64,000 nucleotides of DNA from Pseudoxanthomonas sp. 3HH-4 (lineage in GTDB: Bacteria; Pseudomonadota; Gammaproteobacteria; Xanthomonadales; Xanthomonadaceae), in NCBI RefSeq assembly GCF_006716465.1, contig NZ_VFPB01000003.1:356426-420425 (forward strand), read 5' to 3'. Of the stretch, positions 39,583 through 48,460 are shown piece after piece. Every line of letters begins with the position of its first letter. Within the stretch, counting starts at the first letter, position 1. Made by a program: the position numbers and the translations under genes. The notes under the pieces are model-generated. The model ran no database searches and had not been told where the DNA came from. It worked only from the letters and a program-made list of their open reading frames with translations.

Positions 39583-40440
39583 TCAGGCGAACGGGGGCCC
39601 CACCGCCGGTGTCCCAGCATCCGGCTGCGCCAGATGCAGAAGCAGGTGTGCCAGCGTCACCACGTCCTGGAAGTTGTGCAGCAGCACGCGCCTGAGCAGG
39701 CCTGCGTCACCGCCACGCAGATACTGCAGCCATGCGCCCGGTGCTTCCGATCCCGGCAGGTCGTCCTCGCGCACGATACCCAGCGCGTTGCGCTCGATGG
39801 TGGCCAGCCGGCAGTTCTCCCAAACGCCGCGATAACGGCGGCGCGTGGGAAACAGCAGGTCGAGGTGCTCGATGCCGGCAAGCGGCGTGCCTTGTCGCGC
39901 CAGTCGGTAGCGCGTGGCCAGCAAGGGGGCGTCGTAGCAGCGTCCGTTGTAACTGACCAGCCGCGTGTCTTCCGACAGCCAGCCAGCGAATGCCCGCAGC
40001 ATCGCCGGCTCCGCCGACAGGTGGGTGATCAGCAACTGGCGAACACGCAGGCCGCCGGGCACGAAATCCGACGCACCCACCATGAAGGCGCGCGTGCCGG
40101 TGCCACCGGACAGGCCAGTGGTCTCGGTGTCGAAGAACAGCATGCCCTGCGTGGGCAAGTCGCCGGTCCGCGCGAAGGTGCCGTCGACATGGGACGGCGC
40201 CTCGTCGAACGGCAGCACCTGCTCCAGTCGCAGCAATCCGGGCGCGATCTCCTCGCCCGGCAACGCACGATCGCCGCTACGCGTCGTCATGGCGGGACGC
40301 GTGCGTTCACGGATCCCCAGCATGCGTCGCAGCGCCGGCAAGGGATCATGCACCGGCGGCAGCGGCGCGGATGGCGACATGGTGCTGCCGTGCCCTGCCT
40401 GGCGTCGCAGCCGCTGCAGTTTTTCGAGGCTGACGCTCAT
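39583..40440 (-). CDS. RNase H-like / DEDD exonuclease domain protein (YprB/MrfB-like)
   Basis: 285 aa. RNase_H_2-type fold: LFFDTETTGLSGGTGT (acidic pair), LVSYNGRCYDAPLL and LHNFQDVVTLAHL (late Asp). ATG 40440 overlaps the helicase stop by 4 bp. In Bacillus the neighbouring pair MrfA (YprA helicase) and MrfB (YprB exonuclease) repairs mitomycin-C damage; the same pairing here suggests an equivalent role, which is an inference. Confidence 0.85.
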   Translation of the reverse strand: MSVSLEKLQRLRRQAGHGSTMSPSAPLPPVHDPLPALRRMLGIRERTRPAMTTRSGDRALPGEEIAPGLLRLEQVLPFDEAPSHVDGTFARTGDLPTQGMLFFDTETTGLSGGTGTRAFMVGASDFVPGGLRVRQLLITHLSAEPAMLRAFAGWLSEDTRLVSYNGRCYDAPLLATRYRLARQGTPLAGIEHLDLLFPTRRRYRGVWENCRLATIERNALGIVREDDLPGSEAPGAWLQYLRGGDAGLLRRVLLHNFQDVVTLAHLLLHLAQPDAGTPAVGPPFA

Positions 40441-42857
40441 GCGGCGTCCAGCAGGTGCAACACGCGCACCGCCAGCGCGCGCGGCGTGGTCCCGGCGTCT
40501 TCGTCGTTCGCCAGCACCGGACCGACGCAGGCAGGACAGCCGGCCTTGCAGTCGCACGCGGACACCAGTTGCACCGCACGCTGCACCAGTTCGCGCTGGC
40601 GTCGCCACAACGGTTCGCTCAGGCCGATGCCGCCGGGATAGTTGTCGTAGAGATAGGCGGTCGGCACGAAGCGCTCACCCGATACCGGCGACAGCACCTG
40701 GCTGTCCGTCCCTCGCAGCTGGCCGCGGCCCTGCGTATCCGGCAATGCGAACCAAGCACCGTCACCGTCGCCCACCGCTTTCTGCAGGTCGCGGCCTTCG
40801 GCCATCACCGCGACGGTAGCCGCGATGTGCAGCGCATACGCGGCACCAAGAAAACCGTCCAGCGCGTCCTGTCGCGATTCGAACGATGTCTCCAGCAACA
40901 CCGGCGGCAGCTGCCACCACAGGCTGGTGGTGTGCATCTCCTGATCGGGCAGATTCACCGGGCCGTAGCCGATGTTCTCGTGGGTGTAGTAGCGGATCTT
41001 CTTGTAGCCGGCCACGCGTCGCACCACGTGCACTTCGCCATGGTGGCAGGTGCCCTGCCCCGCGATGCAGCCGTCGAAGCGCTCAAGCACCTTCAATTTC
41101 GTGTAATCGATCGCATCGGTGTAGTAGTCCACGTGCGTACGGGTGACGTAGGCCTTGCGTCCTTCCCAGTCCAGTCGCTCCACCTGGTACGGCGTGGACT
41201 GGATCATGTGGATGGCGCCTTCGTACAGCGTCAGCGGCGCGGCGCTGAAATCGACCTCGGCGATGATCACCTGGCGCCCATCGGTGCGGTCGACGACGAC
41301 GAAGTTGCCGTCGGCCACCGAGCGCAGGCTGACCGCGTTGGCCGGATAGCTGTCGGCGATCCACTCGTAGCGGTCGCCTTCGCGATGGACCACGCTGTCT
41401 TCGTCCAGCAGCTGCAGGAACGGCGTCGGATCGACCGGACCGAAGGGTTCCCCGGCCAGGAACGGCAGCTCGAACGCGGCGCAGCGCACGTGGTCCAGCA
41501 GGATCATCGGCTGGTCGGGTGCGATGCGCGCGTGTTCCGGCGGGCTGTCGGCGAAAAACTCCGGATGCCGCACCACGTACTGGTCCAGCGGCTGCGAACT
41601 GGCGACCAGGATGCCCAGTGATGCCTGTTGCCGCCGACCTGCCCGGCCAAACCGCTGCCAGGTCGCGGCGATGGAGCCCGGATAGCCGTTCAGTACCACC
41701 GCGTCCAGGCTGCCGATGTCCACGCCCAGCTCCAGTGCGGACGTGGAGACGATGCCGTCGACGCGGCCGTCGCGCATCGCGCGTTCGGCCTCGCGGCGCT
41801 CGGTGGGCAGGTAGCCACCGCGGTAGGCGCGGATGCGCGCGGGCAGCCGTGGATCGCTGTCGAACACGTCCTTCAGGTACTTGGTCAGTACCTCGACCAT
41901 CGTGCGCGACTGGGCGAACACCAGCGTCTTCAGCCCCGCCTTGATCGCCAGCCGCGCGATGCGGTTGCTCTGCGAGCGCGCCGACGCGCGCAAGCCCAGG
42001 TCGGGATTGACCACCGGCGGATTCCACAACAGCACGTGCTTTTCGCCCGTCGGCGCACCGGACTCGGTGATCGCATGCACCGGCAGTTCCAGCAGCGCTT
42101 CCGCATGCGCCTGCGGGTTGCCGATGGTGGCCGAGCAGACGATGAACTGCGGCGTGGCACCGTAGAACGCGCAGACCCGCTTGAGCCGGCGCAGCACATT
42201 GGCCACGTGGCTGCCGAACACCCCGCGATACGTGTGCACTTCGTCGATCACCACGTAGCGCAGGTTCTCGAAGAACTGCGCCCACTTGGTGTGGTGCGGC
42301 AGGATGGCCTGGTGCAGCATGTCGGGGTTGCTGACCACGATGTCGCCATGCAGGCGGATCGCCTGGCGCGCATCGCCCGGGGTGTCGCCATCGAAAGTGA
42401 AGGCTTTCAGGCCGAGGTCGCCGGCCCTGCTCAGGTCCAGCAGTTCCGCCACCTGGTCCTGCGCCAGCGCCTTGGTCGGGAACAGGTACAGCGCCTTGCC
42501 CCTGCGCTCAAGCGCCGAGGCCACCACCGGCAGCGTGTAGCACAGCGATTTTCCCGATGCCGTCGGCGTAACCACGGCCAGATGTCCACCCGCCTGCACA
42601 TGCCGCCATGCCTCGGCCTGGTGCGAATACAAACGCCCGATGCCGCGCGCGCGCAGCGCCTCGGCCAGTTCCACGGGCAGATCCGCCGGCATCGGCTCGT
42701 AACGCCCTTCGCGCCCCGGAATCACGAATTGCCCGGTCACGCGATCGTGGTACTTGCCCGCGAGCCGCTCTGCCAGGGCACGGCCATCGGCTACGTTCAC
42801 GGGCAGCAGCGCTGCATCGGTGGCGTGACGGCGGATCAGGGATGTCTGGGCGGGCAT
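40437..42857 (-). CDS. DEAD/DEAH-box DNA helicase with C-terminal cysteine cluster (YprA/MrfA-like)
   Basis: 806 aa. Motif I TPTASGKS, motif II DEVH, then STSALELGVDIGSLDAVVLNGYP and the arginine-finger motif QRFGRAGRR. The C-terminal DUF1998-like region carries a four-Cys cluster (CDCKAGCPAC), the metal-binding feature of MrfA. Predicted 3'-5' helicase working with the exonuclease it overlaps. Located next to the imu operon, though no LexA box was found upstream. Confidence 0.9.
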   Translation of the reverse strand: MPAQTSLIRRHATDAALLPVNVADGRALAERLAGKYHDRVTGQFVIPGREGRYEPMPADLPVELAEALRARGIGRLYSHQAEAWRHVQAGGHLAVVTPTASGKSLCYTLPVVASALERRGKALYLFPTKALAQDQVAELLDLSRAGDLGLKAFTFDGDTPGDARQAIRLHGDIVVSNPDMLHQAILPHHTKWAQFFENLRYVVIDEVHTYRGVFGSHVANVLRRLKRVCAFYGATPQFIVCSATIGNPQAHAEALLELPVHAITESGAPTGEKHVLLWNPPVVNPDLGLRASARSQSNRIARLAIKAGLKTLVFAQSRTMVEVLTKYLKDVFDSDPRLPARIRAYRGGYLPTERREAERAMRDGRVDGIVSTSALELGVDIGSLDAVVLNGYPGSIAATWQRFGRAGRRQQASLGILVASSQPLDQYVVRHPEFFADSPPEHARIAPDQPMILLDHVRCAAFELPFLAGEPFGPVDPTPFLQLLDEDSVVHREGDRYEWIADSYPANAVSLRSVADGNFVVVDRTDGRQVIIAEVDFSAAPLTLYEGAIHMIQSTPYQVERLDWEGRKAYVTRTHVDYYTDAIDYTKLKVLERFDGCIAGQGTCHHGEVHVVRRVAGYKKIRYYTHENIGYGPVNLPDQEMHTTSLWWQLPPVLLETSFESRQDALDGFLGAAYALHIAATVAVMAEGRDLQKAVGDGDGAWFALPDTQGRGQLRGTDSQVLSPVSGERFVPTAYLYDNYPGGIGLSEPLWRRQRELVQRAVQLVSACDCKAGCPACVGPVLANDEDAGTTPRALAVRVLHLLDAA

Positions 42858-43032
42858 GGCGGACTCTCGGCGGCGTGTGCGCCATCAGAACCGTGCCGCG
42901 TCTCAATCCCTGAGACTGACCGCCTGCTGACAGGCAGCCACTGCCTCAGCTTTGTGATCGGACTTTGAAGGCATTTCTCACCCGTGGGTAACGTCTCCCG
43001 CGATACCACGTCATCGTGATCAGGAGCTCCCC

Positions 43033-43386
43033 ATGAACCGCCACCTCTATCGCGAACAACTCGACACGCTTCGGCAGGCACCCCGCCATTCGAGCGCCAT
43101 GACCGACGATGCCTTCACCGCATTCACGGCCTACGACTACGGCCGGCGCCGCCGCCTGCATCCGGATGTCGCCTGGGAAGACGCGTGCCGTGCATACGCA
43201 TTCGCCGCCGCTTCCCATGCCGACCACGCCGGACATCTCGATCTCGATACCGAACTCGAACTGGAAGACCACTGGGAACGGCTGCGTGGCGATTCCGGCC
43301 CCGACTGGCCGGTGGCCCGCACGTTGCTGCGCGAGACGTGGCGCTGGCTCGACGAACACGGGGCCGGTGCGACCCGCATGCATTGA
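43033..43386 (+). CDS. Small unknown protein, first of a three-gene paralogous group
   Basis: 117 aa, soluble, rich in His, Asp, Trp. ATG 43033 has AGGAG 8 bp upstream. Its C-terminal half (DWPVARTLLRETWRWLDE) resembles DWPLAHAVIARVWERLNA in the protein at 43663 and the end of the one at 44232, so the three appear related. No known domain, signal peptide or membrane segment. Function unknown. Confidence 0.65.
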   Translation: MNRHLYREQLDTLRQAPRHSSAMTDDAFTAFTAYDYGRRRRLHPDVAWEDACRAYAFAAASHADHAGHLDLDTELELEDHWERLRGDSGPDWPVARTLLRETWRWLDEHGAGATRMH

Positions 43387-43662
43387 ATCAGCCTCGCATT
43401 GCAGGAAACGACGAACGGTAGGCCGGCCATGGCACGCCCCCCCGTCTTCAACAACGCAGGGGCACAATAACGACAAGATCCGGCAGGGGCGTGAGCCATG
43501 CATCTCCTTCGGGGAGAAAGGGGTGACACGTTGCCACAGGGGGCCGCGCGCAGTCAGGGACTGTCGCGACGGGGCACGCAAGCGGCTGTCATGTGCTGGT
43601 AAGCCGCATTTCATCCAATGGGTTCACCCTCCGCCATGATCCTGCGCCATGGAGGGGAACTC

Positions 43663-44115
43663 ATGTCTTCCTGCCTGTCTGATCCGTTTGCCCCCGCATG
43701 GATGGATGATGCGATGCCGTGCGCCGTCATCGACATCCAATCGGAACTGCGCTTCTGGGAAGAAACCTACGCGCGCCAGAGCTTCCACCGCCCGGGCACG
43801 CCGTTCCGCCATTACGTACCCACGCTCAAGTTCGCCTACGACATCTACCTGCTGTCGCACAGACGATCGCTAGAAGAACTGCTGCCCTCGCTGCCCTCCC
43901 GCTACGAAGCGGGCATCTTGCGTGGCGTCCGGCTGGACTGGCCATTGGCGCACGCGGTCATCGCACGCGTATGGGAGCGGCTCAATGCGCCCCTGGAAGA
44001 GGATGCTCCGCTGTTCGCCCCGCCAGTTGCGACCGTCGTGGACGAGCGCGCCCTGTTGGCAGAGGCGATGAACAAAGCGGGCACCCGCACCATCACGCAG
44101 CGAATGCAAAGGTGA
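43663..44115 (+). CDS. Small unknown protein, second of the paralogous group
   Basis: 150 aa, soluble. ATG 43663 follows GGAGGGGAAC. Shared with the next gene: IDI-x2-EL-x2-W near residue 23, LK-x2-YD-x-YLL-x-HR in the middle, PSL-x2-R, and VW-x-RL. A 30-residue C-terminal tail is unique. The 276-bp gap before it contains no gene. Function unknown. Confidence 0.7.
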   Translation: MSSCLSDPFAPAWMDDAMPCAVIDIQSELRFWEETYARQSFHRPGTPFRHYVPTLKFAYDIYLLSHRRSLEELLPSLPSRYEAGILRGVRLDWPLAHAVIARVWERLNAPLEEDAPLFAPPVATVVDERALLAEAMNKAGTRTITQRMQR

Positions 44116-44231
44116 ACGTAAAAGACCTCCCGCGGTTAAACACAGGTTAAAACGCTCTTTATTTCACTTAAGCATCACCGGGCGGAACAAAAAATCCACG
44201 TCGCCACCACCACGCCGACCGGGGATCACCA
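44116..44231 (+). promoter_or_regulatory. AT-rich leader between the second and third paralogs
   Basis: Runs such as GGTTAAACACAGGTTAAAAC, CTTTATTTCACTTAAG and AACAAAAAATCC stand out from the GC-rich surroundings. It probably holds a promoter for the third paralog; no specific sigma consensus was assigned. Confidence 0.4.
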
Positions 44232-44564
44232 ATGGCCAGCCTGCATCATCGCAATGCCCACGCGACCGCCCAGATCGTCGACATCGACGCTGAACTCGCC
44301 TACTGGAAGACACGACTCGACGAAGACACGTTCCAGGTGGTCGGAGCCACGGTAGGCGATCTAGAGCAATGCCTGAAGATCGGGTACGACGCCTATCTGT
44401 TGCACCATCGCCAGGACTTCGACGACATCGCGCCCTCGCTGCGCGACCGACTGCAGCGCTACTGCCCGGATACGCCGATCGGCTGGTACCGCGCGCAGCC
44501 GATCATGCGCGCCGTATGGCAGCGGCTGAAGCCTGCCGTCGCCACGGCCGCAGGCCACGCCTGA
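44232..44564 (+). CDS. Small unknown protein, third of the paralogous group
   Basis: 110 aa. AQIVDIDAELAYWKTRLDED, LKIGYDAYLLHHRQ, PSLRDR and RAVWQRLKPA align with the protein at 43663. No known domain. Convergent with the kinase at 44597, with a small GC hairpin (44575-44591) between them. Confidence 0.7.
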   Translation: MASLHHRNAHATAQIVDIDAELAYWKTRLDEDTFQVVGATVGDLEQCLKIGYDAYLLHHRQDFDDIAPSLRDRLQRYCPDTPIGWYRAQPIMRAVWQRLKPAVATAAGHA

Positions 44565-44596
44565 CTATCCAGCGTCCCTGCACGAGGCAGGGGCGC

Positions 44597-46105
44597 CTAC
44601 GCGCGCAGATCCAGCGCGTGTTCGATTGCCTCGAACAACGCCTGGACCTGCACCGGCTTGGTCAATGTCGCGGCGCAGTCGTGGCCGCCGTCCGGCGCAC
44701 CCGGCTCCCGCAGACGGATCACCGGACCCTCGAAGCCGGCTTCCTGCAACACCGCCAGCACGTCTGCGGCGGACAGCAGCAGGATGTCGTCGTCGATGAT
44801 CGCCAGCTGCGGCAGGCCATTCCGCGTGATCTGCTGCAACGCATTAGCACCGTCAGGCGCCATGATCGGATCGTAGCCCTGGCTTGCCAGCGCGTTGCCG
44901 AGCAGCGAGAGGCGCGTGGCATCGCCGTCGACCAACAGGATGCGGCGGCCCTCGCCATCCCGGAACGCCGTGTCCTCCGTGCCTGTCCAATCGTCGACAG
45001 CAGGTGCCGGCAGGTGCAGTTCGAATGCGCTGCCCTGCCCGGGCGTGCTGTTCACTTCGATGCGCCCACGCACGGATTCGACGATGCGCTTGCAGGACAT
45101 CAGGCCAAGGCCCGTGCCGCTGGTCTTGGTGGTGAAGAACGGCGTGAACAGCTGTTGGCGCGTGGCCTCGTCCATGCCGCTGCCTTCATCGGAAACACGC
45201 AGCACCACGTAGTCCTGCCCGTCGGCGGCCACCGTCTGCGTCGCCGACAGGGTCAGCTGCCCGCCGCGTTCGGCCATGGCCTGGATGCCATTCAAGCAGA
45301 GGTTGATCAGGCACTGCTGGAATTCGGTGTAGTTGCCTTCGATCAGCAGGTCCTCCGGCGGCAGCTCCACCGTCAGCCGGACCTGCCGCGACAGGCTGCC
45401 CTGCAGCAGCAGCTGCACCGCGCTGAACAGCGCCGCCACGCTGATGGTCTCGCTGGCCTTGCGCGAACCGCGCACGAACGACAGCATCGAATCGGCCATC
45501 TCGTGGCCGCGTTTGCCGCTCTCCGAGATCACCGAACCCAGGCGCAGGATCTTCGGATCGTCGCTGTAGGTCGACAGCAGGTCGGGCACGATCAACAACG
45601 GCTGCAGGATATTGCGCAGATCGTGGCTCAGACCCGCGGCCAGCATCGCCAGGCAGTCCAGCCGCTGCGAGCGCATCAGCTCGCGCTCGGCATGCTCGCG
45701 TTCGCGCTCGCTGCGCGCCTCGCGGATGGCACGTGCCACCGCGGCCGGCAGGCGCACCGGGTTGTGCTTCAGCACATAGTCGCTTGCGCCTTCCTGCAAC
45801 GCCTTGACGGCGGTCTCTTCACCGATGGTGCCCGAGAAGAACACGAACGGCAGCCGAGGATCATGCGCCCGCAGGATTTCCAGCGCCTCGTAGCCGGAGA
45901 AGCCGGGGAGTTCCATGTCCGAGAGCACCAGGTCGAACGGCGCACCGGCCAGCGCCATGCGCAGGTCGTCGGCGGCGTCCACGCGCACGAAGGCGGCATC
46001 CAGCCCGGCCTCGTGCAACTGCTCTGTCAGCAGTTCGGCGTCGAGTTCGGAATCCTCGACCAGCAGGATACGGACAGGTCCCAACGGTGTTCCCGATTTC
46101 GGCAC
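44597..46105 (-). CDS. Receiver-kinase-receiver hybrid histidine kinase
   Basis: 502 aa. N-terminal receiver (about 10-130: LLVEDSELD, phospho-Asp in VLSDMELPGFSG, Lys in DYVLKHN), kinase core (H-box GLSHDLRNILQP, N box NLCLNGIQAM, G1 SDEGSGMDE, G2 TSGTGLGL), then a C-terminal receiver-like domain (about 385-500: LLVDGDATR, IIDDDILL, TKPVQ). Phosphorylation of one receiver could gate the kinase. It starts 3 bp after the response regulator and ends a three-gene signalling operon. Confidence 0.9.
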   Translation of the reverse strand: MPKSGTPLGPVRILLVEDSELDAELLTEQLHEAGLDAAFVRVDAADDLRMALAGAPFDLVLSDMELPGFSGYEALEILRAHDPRLPFVFFSGTIGEETAVKALQEGASDYVLKHNPVRLPAAVARAIREARSEREREHAERELMRSQRLDCLAMLAAGLSHDLRNILQPLLIVPDLLSTYSDDPKILRLGSVISESGKRGHEMADSMLSFVRGSRKASETISVAALFSAVQLLLQGSLSRQVRLTVELPPEDLLIEGNYTEFQQCLINLCLNGIQAMAERGGQLTLSATQTVAADGQDYVVLRVSDEGSGMDEATRQQLFTPFFTTKTSGTGLGLMSCKRIVESVRGRIEVNSTPGQGSAFELHLPAPAVDDWTGTEDTAFRDGEGRRILLVDGDATRLSLLGNALASQGYDPIMAPDGANALQQITRNGLPQLAIIDDDILLLSAADVLAVLQEAGFEGPVIRLREPGAPDGGHDCAATLTKPVQVQALFEAIEHALDLRA

Positions 46106-46108
46106 GGA

Positions 46109-46549
46109 TCAGTCTCGCGGCAGGGTTTCGTTGATGACCGCCCAGAACGTGCCCAGCGTCTTGACCGCCTGGAAGAACTGGTCGATATCCACTGGCTTGA
46201 CCACGTAAGCGTTCACGCCCAGGTCCCAACTGCGTGCGAGGTCGCTTTCCTCGCGCGAGGACGACAGGATCACCACCGGCAGGTGCTTGAGCTTCTCATC
46301 GCCACGGATGGTCTTCAGCACCTCCAGCCCATCCATGCGCGGCATCTTGATGTCCAGCAACAGCACCGAGGGAAGTCCATCTTCGCGCTGGGCATGCGCA
46401 CCACGGCGCAGCAGGTAATCCAGCGCTTCCACGCCGTCCTCCACGTGCACGATGGGATTGGCGAGATTGGCCTCGCGCAGCGCGTCGATCGCCATTTCGG
46501 CGTCGGCCAGGCTGTCTTCGGCCAACAGGATGGTACGGATGGCGCTCAT
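46109..46549 (-). CDS. Single-domain response regulator (Rcp1-like)
   Basis: 146 aa, receiver only: LLAEDSLAD, phospho-Asp in LLLDIKMPRMDG, VILSSS, VVKPVD. This type usually relays phosphate from phytochrome-like kinases. The ATG overlaps the upstream kinase stop by 4 bp. Confidence 0.92.
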   Translation of the reverse strand: MSAIRTILLAEDSLADAEMAIDALREANLANPIVHVEDGVEALDYLLRRGAHAQREDGLPSVLLLDIKMPRMDGLEVLKTIRGDEKLKHLPVVILSSSREESDLARSWDLGVNAYVVKPVDIDQFFQAVKTLGTFWAVINETLPRD

Positions 46550-48351
46550 GCATCTCTCTCTCTGGAAAGCGGAGCGTCGAGCGCCGCGGGAAGGGTGAAA
46601 TAGAAGGTGGCGCCCTGGTCGGGCTCGGATTCGCCCCAGATGCGCCCACCATGGCGGCCGAGAACGCGCCGCACGCTGGCCAGGCCGATGCCCGTACCAG
46701 GGAAGTCGCTGGCCTTGTGCAGACGCTGGAACACGCCGAACAGCTTGCCGGCATACGCCATATCGAACCCCGCGCCATTGTCACGTACGCTGAACAGGTG
46801 GCTGCCGTCAGCCTGCAGCTGGTGGCCCACCTCGACGATGGAACGATCGCGCTGGCTGCTGTACTTCAGCGCGTTGCCCAGCAGATTGCTCCATACCTGC
46901 CGCATCATGTTTTCGTCGGCCAGCACGATGGGCTGCGGTGCGATGCGCCATTCCACCCGGTCGGCGCGGCCTTCGTTGGCCTCGTTGGCATCCAGCATGG
47001 CGCGCGCCTCGGCTACCAGCGACTGCATGTCCACCGCCTGAAGCCGCAGCGCGCTCCTGCCCAGGCGCGAGTACACCAGCAGGTCATCGATCAGTTGCGA
47101 CATGCGGCGCGCGGAATCGCCGATCACCTCCAGGTAATGACGGCTCTTGTCGTCGATATCCTCGCCCAGGTGGCGGCCCAGCTTGTCCGAGAAGCCAGCC
47201 ACATGCCGCAGCGGCGCACGCAGATCGTGCGATACCGAATAACTGAAGGCCTCCAGTTCGCGGTTCACTTCCGACACCTGCTCGACCTTGCCTTCCAACT
47301 GGCGGTTCAGCGCAGCAATCTCCTGCTGCGCGGTCTTCTGCAGCGAGATGTCGCTGACCGTCATCAGCACGGCATACTCGTCTTCCCCCGGCAGCGGCAT
47401 GCGGCGTGCATTGAGCAGCACGGTACGGCGCACACCATCTGCGGTGTCCTGCTGCAGTTCGTAGTCCCACAGCTCGCGTCCTCGTGCAAGCACGTCATCC
47501 AGGCGCTGCCGCATCACCTTGTCCTGCCAGGCGCTGCCCAGTTCGTCCAGGCTGCCCGCCTTTGCGCCCTTGCCCATGCCGTAGAGCTCGCCGAAGGCGA
47601 TGTTGTGCATCTTGATGTGCTGGTCGCCGTCCAGCAGCACGATGGGTTCCCGCACGGTGTCCAGCATCACCAGCGCACGCTCGCTGGCCTGTGCGATCCG
47701 CTTCTCCGCATTCAGCCGGCGCGCGACCTGGCGACCCAGCGACAGCAACACCAGGGCGAGCAGCAGCAACTGCGCGCCCATGGCCACGAGGGCCAACCAT
47801 TCCGCGCGCTGGCGCTGGCGCTGCGCATCGTAGTTGCGCTGGGCCAGCAGTTGCCGTTCGTTGTCCAGGATCTGCGTCAACAGGCCACGGATGGGGAAGC
47901 GCGTCGCCAAAGGCGCCACCACGGAACCCCGATACGCTTCGGGGGCCTCCATGAGTTGATCGATGACCTCCATGCGCGCCTCGACCAGTTCGCGCAGGCG
48001 GCCGATGAGCACGAGCTGCTCGGGATTGTCGGCCGTGAGTTCGGTCAGCGTCGCGAACCGGTCGGGCAGCGTCTTCCTGCCGGAGGCCAGGCGATCGCGG
48101 GCAAGCGGATGGTCCGCGCCAAGCGCGATCATCATGCCGGAGGATTCGATCTCGCGAACCTCGACGACCATCGCCATCACGGCCGCTTCCACCTGGTGGG
48201 TGTGCGCCACGGCATCGGCGGCATCAAGATTCGCCCGCGACAGTCGCTGCAGCAGCAGCACGGGGCCCACCACGATCAGCAGGACGGCCAGCCCCAGCAG
48301 CGGCAGTCGCCATGTGCCCCAACTTCGCCGGGCGCTGTCGTCGTCGTTCAT
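46546..48351 (-). CDS. Membrane sensor histidine kinase with periplasmic CHASE3-like domain and PAS domain
   Basis: 601 aa. TM1 about 15-35, a helical periplasmic domain of CHASE3 type (about 36-185), TM2 about 190-215, PAS (about 235-350), HisKA with SYSVSHDLRAPLRHVAGF, HATPase_c with WSNLLGNALKYSS, RDNGAGFDM and GTGIGLA. All kinase boxes are intact. ATG 48351 has GGGGGA upstream; the alternative start at 48390 lacks one. Likely phosphorylates the single-domain regulator it overlaps. Confidence 0.92.
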   Translation of the reverse strand: MNDDDSARRSWGTWRLPLLGLAVLLIVVGPVLLLQRLSRANLDAADAVAHTHQVEAAVMAMVVEVREIESSGMMIALGADHPLARDRLASGRKTLPDRFATLTELTADNPEQLVLIGRLRELVEARMEVIDQLMEAPEAYRGSVVAPLATRFPIRGLLTQILDNERQLLAQRNYDAQRQRQRAEWLALVAMGAQLLLLALVLLSLGRQVARRLNAEKRIAQASERALVMLDTVREPIVLLDGDQHIKMHNIAFGELYGMGKGAKAGSLDELGSAWQDKVMRQRLDDVLARGRELWDYELQQDTADGVRRTVLLNARRMPLPGEDEYAVLMTVSDISLQKTAQQEIAALNRQLEGKVEQVSEVNRELEAFSYSVSHDLRAPLRHVAGFSDKLGRHLGEDIDDKSRHYLEVIGDSARRMSQLIDDLLVYSRLGRSALRLQAVDMQSLVAEARAMLDANEANEGRADRVEWRIAPQPIVLADENMMRQVWSNLLGNALKYSSQRDRSIVEVGHQLQADGSHLFSVRDNGAGFDMAYAGKLFGVFQRLHKASDFPGTGIGLASVRRVLGRHGGRIWGESEPDQGATFYFTLPAALDAPLSRERDA

Positions 48352-48460
48352 GATCCCCCGGCATCTGTGGACGGCAGCGGAGCAGCGCATGTCGCGCGGC
48401 CACGCCGTTATCCAAGGATGCTATCGCAGGGATGTCACATTTGGAATCAAATCAGGACGT

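Noticed and set aside
43480-43560. Possible riboswitch-like GC-rich leader before the gene at 43663
   Set aside because: No match to cyclic-di-GMP or other riboswitch cores that I could recognise; only small local hairpins.
44575-44591. Hairpin between convergent genes as a bidirectional terminator
   Set aside because: The stem is only about 6 bp and has no T-run on either strand.
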